Of a stretch of DNA of 64,000 nucleotides, positions 8,571 through 16,326 are shown piece after piece. Where the stretch lies: the NCBI GenBank assembly GCA_045807125.1, contig JBJMHZ010000028.1:73170-137169 (forward strand). The letters are read 5' to 3'. Origin of the DNA: JBJMHZ01 sp045807125. GTDB lineage: Bacteria; Actinomycetota; Actinomycetes; JAWWOL01. A model generated the notes under the pieces. It saw nothing but the letters and a program-made list of their open reading frames with translations, searched no databases and was not told the origin of the DNA. The stretch's first letter is position 1; each line of letters opens with the position of its first letter. The translations under genes and the position numbers were made by a program.

Positions 8571-9671
8571 TCACGATCCGGGCTGGGTCGGAACCTTGAT
8601 CTGGCCGCTCACGATCTTCTGCGAGATGTCGTCGATCTGCGACTTGATGTCGTCGATCTTCCCGCCGCTGTAGGAGACGCCGACGCCGCCGTTCGACAGG
8701 TCGAACCAGTGCACGCCGGTCAGCGCCTTGCCGTCGACCGCGCTCTTGATGTAGTCGAACACGGCCACGTCGACCCGCTTCAGCGCGGACGTGAGGATGA
8801 CGGGCTGCAGGCTGGGGTCGGCCGACTGGTACTGGTCGGAATCGACGCCGATCGCGAAGTTGTTGGTCTGCTTGGCCGCCTGGAAGACGCCGGTGCCGGA
8901 GCCGCCGGCCGCCGCGTAGACGATGTCGGCGTGCTGCTGGTACATGCCGAGGCCGGCGGCCTTGCCCTTGTCGGGCGAGGAGAACCCGGAGAGGTCCGGC
9001 GGCGTCGTCAGGTAGGTGTCGAGGATCTTGACGTTCTTGCCCTTGGTCTGGTTGATGTAGCGGACGCCCGCGTCGAAGCCGGCCTGGAACGTCAGCAGCA
9101 GCGGCACCTTCACGCCGCCGATGAAGCCCACGACGTTGGTCTTCGTCTTGAGCGCGGCGACCGCGCCGACGAGGAACGAGCTCTGCTCGGCCCGGAACTC
9201 GAGCGACGCCACGTTGGGCAGGGCGATCTCCGAGTCGATGATGGCGAAGCCGGTGTCCTTGTACTGCTTCGCGATGTTGGTCAGCGCCTGCTGGAACGAG
9301 AATCCGACGCCGATCAGCGGGTTGAGGTGAGCTGCCGCGAGAGTCTGCAGCAGCTGCTGGCGGTTGCTGCCGCTGGAGTTGGGCTCGAGGGTCCGGAACG
9401 TGACGCCGAGCTGGGACTGCGCCTGCGTGAGGCCGGCGTAGGCCGCGTCGTTGAACGACTTGTCGCCGCGACCGCCCACGTCGTAGACGAGGCCCACGTG
9501 GACGTCGCTCGTCGGGGCGCTGGACGTGGATGCGCCGCTCGTGGTCGGCGCGGCGCTGCTCGGCCCACTGCTGCTCGGGCTCGAGCCGACGCTGGAGCCG
9601 CCACAGGCGGCGAGCGCCAGCGCGGCTGCTGCGAGCAAGCCGGACAGGCGCGCCCCTCTGAGACTGCGCAC
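8571..9671 (-). CDS. BMP-family nucleoside-binding lipoprotein
   Basis: A 366-residue exported lipoprotein, first gene of the transport operon. GTG at 9671 is favoured because GAGGAGG sits about 10 bp upstream; a TTG six codons earlier overlaps that site. The signal peptide ends in the lipobox LAAC (Cys23), followed by a Ser/Gly/Thr-rich linker. The mature domain has BMP/Med features: VGLVYDVGGRGDKSFND, FRAEQSSFLVGAVAAL and VYAAAGGSGTGVFQAA. It should capture nucleosides outside the membrane and deliver them to the two permeases. Confidence 0.93.
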   Translation of the reverse strand: MRSLRGARLSGLLAAAALALAACGGSSVGSSPSSSGPSSAAPTTSGASTSSAPTSDVHVGLVYDVGGRGDKSFNDAAYAGLTQAQSQLGVTFRTLEPNSSGSNRQQLLQTLAAAHLNPLIGVGFSFQQALTNIAKQYKDTGFAIIDSEIALPNVASLEFRAEQSSFLVGAVAALKTKTNVVGFIGGVKVPLLLTFQAGFDAGVRYINQTKGKNVKILDTYLTTPPDLSGFSSPDKGKAAGLGMYQQHADIVYAAAGGSGTGVFQAAKQTNNFAIGVDSDQYQSADPSLQPVILTSALKRVDVAVFDYIKSAVDGKALTGVHWFDLSNGGVGVSYSGGKIDDIKSQIDDISQKIVSGQIKVPTQPGS

Positions 9672-9828
9672 GGTGTCATCCCTCCTCAAGTGCCCACGCG
9701 GGGTCGCGGGCGGTCACGACGGCATAGCGTAGCGCCGGGCGGCATCGTACGCGGTCGGCTCAGGGACGTGGCGACCGATCGTTACCGGACGTCGACCTGA
9801 CCGGCGCGAGGGCACGGGCCGGCCGGGG

Positions 9829-11415
9829 TCAGAACGTGTCGGGTGGCCGGTATGTCCCCCACGCCTCGCGCAGCGCGTTGCACACCTCGCCGACCGTCGC
9901 GCGCGCCCGCAGGGCTTCCTTCATGGGGTAGAGGACGACGTCGTCGCCCGCGGCGGCCTCCCGCAGGGCGTCGAGCCGGCGCCGCACCAGCGGGCCGTCC
10001 CGCTCGGCGCGCAGCCGGGCGAGCCGCTCGCACTGCTCGGACTCGATCCGCGGGTCGACGCGCAGCGGCTCGTAGCGCTCGGTCGCGGGACTGATGAACC
10101 GGTTGACGCCGACGACGGTGCGGCTGCCGTCGTCGATGGAGCGCGCAACCTCGTACGCCGACTGCTCTATCTCCGACTTCTGGAAGCCGCGCTCGATGGC
10201 GGCCACCGCGCCACCCATGTCGTCGACGATCCCCATGAGCTCGCGCGCCCGGCGCTCGACCTCATCGGTGAGCGACTCGACGGCGTACGACCCGGCGAAC
10301 GGGTCGACCGTCCCGGCCACGTCGCTCTCGTGGGCGATGACCTGCTGCGTGCGCAGGGCGAGCGTCGCGGCCTTCACCGTCGGCAGCGCGATCGCCTCGT
10401 CGTAGGAGTTGGTGTGCAGGCTCTGCGTGCCACCGAGCACCGCCGCGAGCGCCTGGATCGTCACCCTCACCAGGTTGACCTCGGGCTGCTGCGCGGTGAG
10501 CTGCACGCCGGCCGTCTGCGCGTGGAAGCGCAGCATCATCGACTTCGGGTCCTTGGCCCCGAACCGGTTGCGCATCACGTCGGCCCAGATCCGGCGCGCG
10601 GCCCGGAACTTGGCCACCTCCTCGAGCAGCGCCGTGCGGGCGACGAAGAAGAACGCGAGCCGCGGGCCGAACTCGTCGATGTCCTGCCCGCTCGCCACCG
10701 CGGCCGCCACGTACTCGATGCCGTTGGCCAGCGTGAAGGCGATCTCCTGCACCGGCGTGGCCCCGGCCTCGGCCATGTGGTAGCCGGAGATGGAGATGGT
10801 GTTCCACTTCGGGATCTCGGCCCGGCAGTAGCGGAAGGTGTCGGTGACCAGCCGCAGGCTCGGCTTCGGCGGGAAGATGTAGGTGCCGCGGGCGACGTAC
10901 TCCTTCAGCACGTCGTTCTGGATCGTCCCGTTGAGCCGGTCGGCGGGGATCCCGCTCTCCTCGGCGACCAGCTGGTAGAGCAGCAGCAGCACGCTCGCCG
11001 GTGCGTTGATGGTCATCGACGTCGACACCTCGTCGAGCGGGATGCCGTCGAAGAGCAGTCGCATGTCGTCGATGGAGTCGATCGCCACGCCCACCTTGCC
11101 GACCTCGCCGGAGGCCACGGGGTCGTCGGAGTCGAAGCCCATCTGCGTCGGCAGGTCGAAGGCGACCGACAGCCCGGTGGTGCCGGCCTCGATGAGCTGG
11201 CGATAGCGCTCGTTCGACTCCCGGGCGGTGCCGAAGCCGGCGTACTGGCGCATGGTCCATGGCCGGCCCCGGTACATGCTGGCGTAGACGCCACGGGCGT
11301 ACGGGTACTGCCCCGGCTCGCCGAGGGCCGTCGCCGGGTCCCAGCCGTCGAGGTCGGCCGGCCCGTAGACGGTGCGCAGCGGGATGCCCGACTCGGATGA
11401 GCGTTCCTCGGCCAC
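9829..11415 (-). CDS. Acyl-CoA mutase large (catalytic) subunit, methylmalonyl-CoA mutase type
   Basis: A 528-residue TIM-barrel subunit that lacks the C-terminal cobalamin domain and therefore needs a separate B12-binding partner; one lies at 42549-42959. Key residues match methylmalonyl-CoA mutase rather than isobutyryl-CoA mutase: RPWTMRQY keeps the Tyr equivalent to Propionibacterium Tyr89 (Phe in IcmA), and NDVLKEYVAR keeps Arg207 (Gln in IcmA). ISGYHMAEAGAT contains the catalytic His. The start is GTG at 11415 (VAEERSSES); the frame stays open upstream but without homologous sequence. It is divergent from the kinase gene. Confidence 0.9.
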   Translation of the reverse strand: MAEERSSESGIPLRTVYGPADLDGWDPATALGEPGQYPYARGVYASMYRGRPWTMRQYAGFGTARESNERYRQLIEAGTTGLSVAFDLPTQMGFDSDDPVASGEVGKVGVAIDSIDDMRLLFDGIPLDEVSTSMTINAPASVLLLLYQLVAEESGIPADRLNGTIQNDVLKEYVARGTYIFPPKPSLRLVTDTFRYCRAEIPKWNTISISGYHMAEAGATPVQEIAFTLANGIEYVAAAVASGQDIDEFGPRLAFFFVARTALLEEVAKFRAARRIWADVMRNRFGAKDPKSMMLRFHAQTAGVQLTAQQPEVNLVRVTIQALAAVLGGTQSLHTNSYDEAIALPTVKAATLALRTQQVIAHESDVAGTVDPFAGSYAVESLTDEVERRARELMGIVDDMGGAVAAIERGFQKSEIEQSAYEVARSIDDGSRTVVGVNRFISPATERYEPLRVDPRIESEQCERLARLRAERDGPLVRRRLDALREAAAGDDVVLYPMKEALRARATVGEVCNALREAWGTYRPPDTF

Positions 11416-11548
11416 GAAGGGATCGTACCGATGGCCCGCCGGCGCGTGGCCGGGCGGACGGCGGGGAGCTTTCTGGTCGGCTAGGTGATGCTTACCCTCC
11501 CCTCCTGCCCCCTTTAGTCCCCGGGGTGATGCGGGTAGTGCAACCGGC

Positions 11549-13621
11549 GTGACGACTGCCCACGACCAGCAAGTGACCGGACGCCTGATCGCGAGCCGGT
11601 ACCGCCTGCGCGACGTCATCGGCAAGGGGGGGATGGGGTCGGTCTGGCTGGCCGACGACATGCTCCTTCATCGCCAGGTGGCGGTGAAGGAGCTGCGCTT
11701 CCCCTCGAGCGTCACCGACGAGGAGCGCGCCACCCTGCGCGAGCGCTCCCTGCGCGAGGCACGGTCCGCCGCCCGCCTCGACACCCCGCACGTCGTCCGC
11801 ATCTACGACGTGGTCGACGAGGGCGGCAACCCGTGCATCGTCATGGAGCTGTTGCGCGGCCGCACCCTCGCCCAGTTCGTGCGGTCGGAGGGCCCGCTGC
11901 CGCCCGCCGTGGTGGCCAGGATCGGGCAGGCGCTCGTCGACGCCCTCCGCGTCGCCCACGGTGCCGGCGTCGTGCACCGCGACGTCAAGCCGGGCAACGT
12001 CTTCCTGACCGACAGCGGGCGGGTGGTGCTGACCGACTTCGGCATCGCGACCTCGGCCGGCGACCCGTCCATCACCGACACCGGGCTGCTGGTGGGCTCG
12101 CCCGCGTACATGTCCCCCGAGCGGGCCCGTGGCGGCGAGCCGACCTCCGCGAGCGACCTGTGGTCGCTGGGGGCCACCCTCTACACGGCCGTCGAGGGCC
12201 ATCCGCCGTTCGACGCCGGCGACCCCGTCGGCACGCTGACCTCGGTGGTGTCCGACGAGCCGCAGCCGATGCGCCGCTCCGGCGAGCTCGCCACCGTGCT
12301 CGGCCGCCTGCTGACCAAGGACCCGACCGCCCGGCCGCCGGTCGAGGAGGTCGCCACGGAGCTGGCCGGCATAGCCGACAGGGCCGGCAGAGCGGACAGG
12401 GCCGGCGGCTCGGGCAGCGCCGCCGCCTGGACGACCGCCGCCGCCACCCCGGCTGCCGAGGGCGACGATCCCTACCCGGAGGAGCCGTCGTACGGCAGCG
12501 ACGTCGACCGCACCACCGTGCTGCGCCTCGCCTCGTCGGACCTGGCCGAGGACGCGCCGGCCGCGCCGGCCGCGCCGGCTGCGGCGGCCGAGCCGGCGCG
12601 GGTCGAGCCAGGACGCGTCGCGCCGGCGGTGCAGGACAGGGCGGCGGCGCCGCTCGCGGCCACCGCGGTCATCGGCAACGGCGGCGAGGTGGCCGAGAGC
12701 GCGGTCAGCGAGCCGACCGGCTCGCGGCTGCCGGTGGTCGGGGCGACCCCGGCCAGGGCCGCGCTGCCGCCGACCGTTCCTCCCACCGTGGCGAGGGACG
12801 AGACGGTCCACTCCGGGGACGAGCCCGACCGGCGGCGCACGATGGTCGCCCTCGTCGCGGTCGCCGTCGTGGTGGTCGCGGCCATCGCGGTGGCGCTCAC
12901 CCAGCTGAGCGGCGGCTCCGGCTCCCCCACCGCGGGCTCCCCGACCGCCGGGTCGACCCACCGGGCCGGCGCGTCGCCGGCCCCCTCGGGCGGGCACATC
13001 AGCGCGGCGCCGGTGCCCTCGGTGTCGGCGAGCGGCGGCACGAGCGGCTCGGGCAACGGCTCCTCCGGCAGCGGCAGCTCCGGCAGCGGCTCCTCCGGCA
13101 GCGGCAGCTCCGGTAGCGCCTCCTCCGGCAGCGGCACGTCCGGCGGGACCTCGAGCGGCGGCAGCGTCGGCACCGGCGCGGCCGTGCCCGCCGGCTGGCA
13201 GGCGTACCGCTCGCCCGACGGTTGGCAGGTCGCCCACCCGGCCGGCTGGTCGGTCAACCGCCACGTCGTTCGCGGCGAGACGGTCACCGACCTCCAGTCC
13301 GGCGGCGGCGAGCTGATCCGGATCGAGATCACGCCCACGCCGTACCAGCAGCCGATCGACGACTGGCGCAACTACGAGCCGCAGTTCGCGCAGCGGGTCT
13401 CCGGCTACCAGCGGATCGCCATGCGGGCGCTGACCGTCGGCGGGCACCCGGCCGCCGACTGGGAGTTCCTCTACACCGACGGCATCCAGCTGCACGCGCT
13501 CGACCGCGAGATCCGCGTCGGCGACACGACGTACGCGATCCTGTTCCAGACCCACGCGGGTGGCTGGGACGCCGCGGCGAGCGACCGCTCCGCGGCACTG
13601 GGCTCGTTCCGCGCCGGCTGA
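11549..13621 (+). CDS. Membrane Ser/Thr protein kinase with extracytoplasmic sensor-like domain
   Basis: A 690-residue Hanks-type kinase. The glycine loop is IGKGGMGSVW (about 25-34), the ATP lysine lies in VAVKEL, the catalytic loop is VHRDVKPGN (about 140), then DFG (about 163) and the activation segment GSPAYMSPERA. An Ala/Pro-rich juxtamembrane stretch leads to one helix (about 431-453). Outside the cell a Ser/Gly repeat linker (encoded at about 13035-13150) carries a compact C-terminal domain with several Trp residues (PAGWQAYRSPDGWQVAHPAG). That domain is not PASTA. GTG at 11549 is the start. Confidence 0.9.
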   Translation: MTTAHDQQVTGRLIASRYRLRDVIGKGGMGSVWLADDMLLHRQVAVKELRFPSSVTDEERATLRERSLREARSAARLDTPHVVRIYDVVDEGGNPCIVMELLRGRTLAQFVRSEGPLPPAVVARIGQALVDALRVAHGAGVVHRDVKPGNVFLTDSGRVVLTDFGIATSAGDPSITDTGLLVGSPAYMSPERARGGEPTSASDLWSLGATLYTAVEGHPPFDAGDPVGTLTSVVSDEPQPMRRSGELATVLGRLLTKDPTARPPVEEVATELAGIADRAGRADRAGGSGSAAAWTTAAATPAAEGDDPYPEEPSYGSDVDRTTVLRLASSDLAEDAPAAPAAPAAAAEPARVEPGRVAPAVQDRAAAPLAATAVIGNGGEVAESAVSEPTGSRLPVVGATPARAALPPTVPPTVARDETVHSGDEPDRRRTMVALVAVAVVVVAAIAVALTQLSGGSGSPTAGSPTAGSTHRAGASPAPSGGHISAAPVPSVSASGGTSGSGNGSSGSGSSGSGSSGSGSSGSASSGSGTSGGTSSGGSVGTGAAVPAGWQAYRSPDGWQVAHPAGWSVNRHVVRGETVTDLQSGGGELIRIEITPTPYQQPIDDWRNYEPQFAQRVSGYQRIAMRALTVGGHPAADWEFLYTDGIQLHALDREIRVGDTTYAILFQTHAGGWDAAASDRSAALGSFRAG

Positions 13622-13648
13622 GCGCCCGCGGCGAGCGCGCCGGCTCGG

Positions 13649-13671
13649 GGCCGCGAGAGGCAGCCGCGGCC
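13649..13671 (+). terminator. Hairpin after the kinase gene
   Basis: A perfect 7-bp stem (GGCCGCG and CGCGGCC) with a 9-base loop lies 28 bp after the kinase stop. There is no T-tract. It is a plausible actinomycete-style terminator by position and strength, and it ends exactly where the first copy of the duplicated element begins. Confidence 0.45.
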
Positions 13672-13860
13672 TTGACCGATCCTGCTAGGCCAGGCTGACA
13701 GGCACCCAAGCAGGCTCCCGGGAGCTGGCCCGCCGGGTGGTGCTGCCAGCTGCACTGATCCGTTGGACGGTGCGGTGGCTCAGGTGCGCCCGGATGCACC
13801 AAGCCTTGACTGCCTCTGTTACGCAATACTGACAAGAACGCAAACAGGCCCTCGCGGGAG
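13672..13860 (+). repeat. Two diverged copies of a ~50 bp element upstream of the peptide gene
   Basis: Copy 1 is 13672-13724 and copy 2 is 13806-13860, offset by 134 bp. Both read TTGAC(C/T), 17 unrelated bases, then CTGACA, followed by a half-conserved AC.CAA.CAGGC block and GGGAG. Conserved blocks separated by a fixed, non-conserved spacer look like protein-binding sites or a promoter-like box, not a coding duplication. No canonical -10 is correctly spaced from TTGAC. Both copies precede the small secreted-peptide gene, so they could control it, perhaps through the convergent XRE-TPR regulator. Confidence 0.6.
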
Positions 13861-13899
13861 AGCCGCCACATGTCCACCGCCGAGAACGGAGCGCATCAC

Positions 13900-14034
13900 A
13901 TGCGACGCACCATCGCCGCCACGATCCTCGCCGCCACCGCCGCGCTGACAGCCCTCACCGCGGTCCACGCCGGGGCCGGGCACGCGCTCGCCGACAGATC
14001 GGCGAGCCCGCTCGTCCTCTGCTGCAAGGCGTGA
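13900..14034 (+). CDS. Small secreted peptide (44 residues), candidate signalling peptide
   Basis: A 44-codon gene too short for most callers. ATG at 13900 has CGGAG 8 bp upstream. The product has an RR n-region, a long Ala/Leu/Thr hydrophobic core (residues 4-22) and possible signal-peptidase sites at VHA (24) and ALA (31). That would leave a C-terminal peptide such as DRSASPLVLCCKA, with paired cysteines. It converges on the XRE-TPR regulator gene, with 13 bp between the stops. I recognise no family. A small exported propeptide beside a TPR regulator resembles RRNPP quorum-sensing modules, which is inference. Confidence 0.6.
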   Translation: MRRTIAATILAATAALTALTAVHAGAGHALADRSASPLVLCCKA

Positions 14035-14047
14035 TCGCAGAGCCCAC

Positions 14048-15385
14048 CTAGATGGCGGCTGCGACCGGGCGGATCGGCACCGCCGGCACGTCCAGCGCAG
14101 CCGCCATCCGCTCGAACGCGACGATCGTGTCGCTCTCACGGCCCATTGCCTTGAGCACCGCCGCGAGCTCGCGCCATACCGGCGCGGCCTGCCGCCTGGC
14201 GCCGTACGACTCGAGCGCCACTGCGGCGTGCTCGTAGGCGGTCACCGCCTCGTCGACGTCGCCGGCCGCCAGCAGCGCAGCGGCCAGCACGGCCAGCACC
14301 CGCGCCCGCTCGAGCGGGACCGACGGCACGCGCCGCAACGCAGCCCGTGCGGTGACCACCGCGTCGCTGACCCGACCGGCCAGCAGGCAGCAGCGGGCCA
14401 GCTCCTTCTCCGCCCAGGCGAGATCGGCTGGGCTGCCGCCAGCCTCGGCCATGCCTTCGATCGACTCGCGCAGCTGCTTCTCGGCCGCGGCGAGGTCGGC
14501 GTCGGGCAGGCGAAGGGAGTAGCTGGCGGCGTTGCCGCGCAGGGCCGCGACGGCGAACGCGTGACCGATCTCGCCGTACAGGGCGATGGCCCGATCGGCG
14601 AGCTTGATCGCGGACCGCACCTGCCCGCGCGCCTCGGCGACGGCGGCAGCGTTCCAATAGGCCGCGCCTCGCGCTCGCATCGACCCGCTCGCCTCGGCGG
14701 AGACCACGACGGAGTCGATGAGCATCTGCGCACGAGTCAGGTCGCCCCGCTCGTAGTAGGCACCCATCAGGGTCGAGGCCAGCTCGACTCGCTCGTCGCT
14801 CACCACGCCACCGGCGGTGTCCAGCGGCCCGACCTCGGCGAGCGCTGCCTCGCCGAGGTCGATCGCGCGCCCCAGGTCACCGACGTGCGTGTAGGCGCGG
14901 CACAGGCCCACCGCAACGGTCACCCGGCTCACGCTCGAGGGCAGGTCGCGCGCGTCGAGCAGTGCCTCGAACTCGGCGATCGCATCGTCCAGCCGGCCGA
15001 GAGCCTCGTCTGCCCGAGCGAGCCCGAGCAGCGCTTCGTACCGCTCCGGGTCGTACGCGCTCCCCATGACGACCGCCTGCTCGTGGGCGGCCGCGAACCG
15101 CTCGCGCGCCGTGGTCGGATCGCCTGAGCCCAGGGCGACCTCGGCGAACCGAAGGTTCAGCTCGACGGTGCGTCCTTCGTCGCCGCGCCCCGTGGTGAGG
15201 TGCTCGACGGTCGTGCCGAGCTGCTCGGCGAGCGAGGCGACCACCGCGGCACTGGGCCGGCGCTTGCTCGCCTCCACGTATGACAGATGGGCAGCGGTGA
15301 TATGGGCGGCGGCAGCGAGCTCGGCCTGGGACAGGCCCTTGCGACGCCGGAGATCGATGACGCGCTGGCCTAGGTCTGCCGTCAT
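14048..15385 (-). CDS. XRE-type helix-turn-helix regulator with TPR-like domain
   Basis: A 445-residue regulator. Residues about 6-60 are an XRE helix-turn-helix (VIDLRRRKGLSQAELAAAA and ITAAHLSYVEASKRRPS). The remainder is a run of Ala-rich helical repeats of TPR type, for example EALLGLARADEALGRLDDAI and AEKELARCCLLAGRVSDAVV. ATG at 15385 is chosen because GGGGAGG lies about 9 bp upstream and the HTH then begins at residue 6; the frame opens 31 codons earlier. HTH-TPR proteins commonly bind peptides or partner proteins through the TPR face. The neighbouring secreted peptide is the obvious candidate ligand, which is unproven. Confidence 0.88.
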   Translation of the reverse strand: MTADLGQRVIDLRRRKGLSQAELAAAAHITAAHLSYVEASKRRPSAAVVASLAEQLGTTVEHLTTGRGDEGRTVELNLRFAEVALGSGDPTTARERFAAAHEQAVVMGSAYDPERYEALLGLARADEALGRLDDAIAEFEALLDARDLPSSVSRVTVAVGLCRAYTHVGDLGRAIDLGEAALAEVGPLDTAGGVVSDERVELASTLMGAYYERGDLTRAQMLIDSVVVSAEASGSMRARGAAYWNAAAVAEARGQVRSAIKLADRAIALYGEIGHAFAVAALRGNAASYSLRLPDADLAAAEKQLRESIEGMAEAGGSPADLAWAEKELARCCLLAGRVSDAVVTARAALRRVPSVPLERARVLAVLAAALLAAGDVDEAVTAYEHAAVALESYGARRQAAPVWRELAAVLKAMGRESDTIVAFERMAAALDVPAVPIRPVAAAI

Positions 15386-15579
15386 GGCGCGTTGCCTCCC
15401 CTGCCCCCCATGGGGCTCTCGCGATGTGGCGATGGGCAGTGACAATACCGCCTGACTACGCGCAACGGCGACGGTCAATTCGCCGCCATTCCTCGAGCCC
15501 CGCCCGACCGGCGTCGGCGAGCCTCATGGATGAGATAGCCGAGGATGTGCGAGGACCGGCCGATCAGCCGGCCGTCTCG
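15386..15579. other. Intergenic region between the regulator start and sdhB end
   Basis: About 194 bp. It should hold the minus-strand promoter of the XRE-TPR gene and the end of the sdh transcript. I see a hairpin near 15556-15571 but no convincing -35/-10 pair and no copy of the CTGACA element found near the peptide gene. Confidence 0.4.
15556..15571 (-). terminator. Hairpin downstream of sdhB
   Basis: CCGGC and GCCGG pair around a 6-base loop, about 10-25 bp beyond the sdhB stop. There is no T-tract. Position suggests the end of the sdhCAB transcript; it is a weak call on sequence alone. Confidence 0.35.
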
Positions 15580-16323
15580 TCAGTCGCGCTTGCCCTTGCC
15601 CCGCTTCACGAACGGCAGGAACTGCTTGTCGATCACCCGCTCCTTGAGCGGAATGATCGCATTGTCCGTGATGTGAATGTCCTCCGGGCACACCTCTGAG
15701 CAGCACTTCGTGATGTTGCAGTAGCCGATGCCGCCCGGCTCCCAGGACGGCTTGGCCCCGCCCTGCTCGGTCAGCGGGTGCATATCGAGCTCGGCGTACT
15801 TGAGGAAGAACCGCGGACCGGCGAAGGCCGGCTTGTTCTCCTCGTGGTCTCGGATGACGTGGCAGACGTTCTGGCACATGAAGCACTCGATGCACTTGTG
15901 GAACTCCTGGAGCCGGTCGATATCGACCTGGGCCATGCGCCGGTGACCGTCCTCGTCCGGCTTCGAGAGCACCAGCTCGGGGACCTCCCGCGCGACCTCG
16001 TAGTTGAACGAGACGTCGGTGACGAGGTCGCGGACGAGCGGGAAGGCGCGCATCGGCGCGACCGTGATGGTGGCGCCCTCCTCGAACAGGTTCATCCTGG
16101 TCATGCACATGAGGCGCGGCTTGCCGTTGATCTCCGCGCTGCACGAGCCGCACTTGCCGGCCTTGCAGTTCCACCGGACGGCCAGATCGCCGGCCTGGGT
16201 GGCCTGGAGGCGGTGGATGACGTCGAGGACGACCTCACCCTCCTCGGCCTGCACCTCGTAGTCGACGAACTCGCCGGTCTCGCCGTTGCCCCGCCAGATG
16301 CGAAGGTGCGCGGTGTACCCCAT
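15580..16323 (-). CDS. sdhB: Succinate dehydrogenase iron-sulfur subunit
   Basis: A 247-residue subunit carrying electrons from the flavoprotein to the membrane anchor. The 2Fe-2S ligands lie in WNCKAGKCGSCSAEING plus LMCMTR. The C-terminal clusters use CIECFMCQNVCH and CNITKCCSEVCPED. The ATG at 16323 is 3 bp after the sdhA stop, and AGGAGG inside the sdhA end serves as its ribosome-binding site. Length and partner genes match the Sdh1 type of mycobacteria (248-residue FeS protein). Confidence 0.95.
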   Translation of the reverse strand: MGYTAHLRIWRGNGETGEFVDYEVQAEEGEVVLDVIHRLQATQAGDLAVRWNCKAGKCGSCSAEINGKPRLMCMTRMNLFEEGATITVAPMRAFPLVRDLVTDVSFNYEVAREVPELVLSKPDEDGHRRMAQVDIDRLQEFHKCIECFMCQNVCHVIRDHEENKPAFAGPRFFLKYAELDMHPLTEQGGAKPSWEPGGIGYCNITKCCSEVCPEDIHITDNAIIPLKERVIDKQFLPFVKRGKGKRD

Positions 16324-16326
16324 CTC

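Noticed and set aside
9829..11415. Isobutyryl-CoA mutase (IcmA)
   Set aside because: The Tyr and Arg positions that distinguish methylmalonyl-CoA mutase (89 and 207) are kept; IcmA has Phe and Gln there.
13672..13834. Simple sigma-70-type promoters made of TTGAC and CTGACA
   Set aside because: Spacing of 17 bp fits, but CTGACA does not resemble TAnnnT; the boxes are better described as a conserved binding element.
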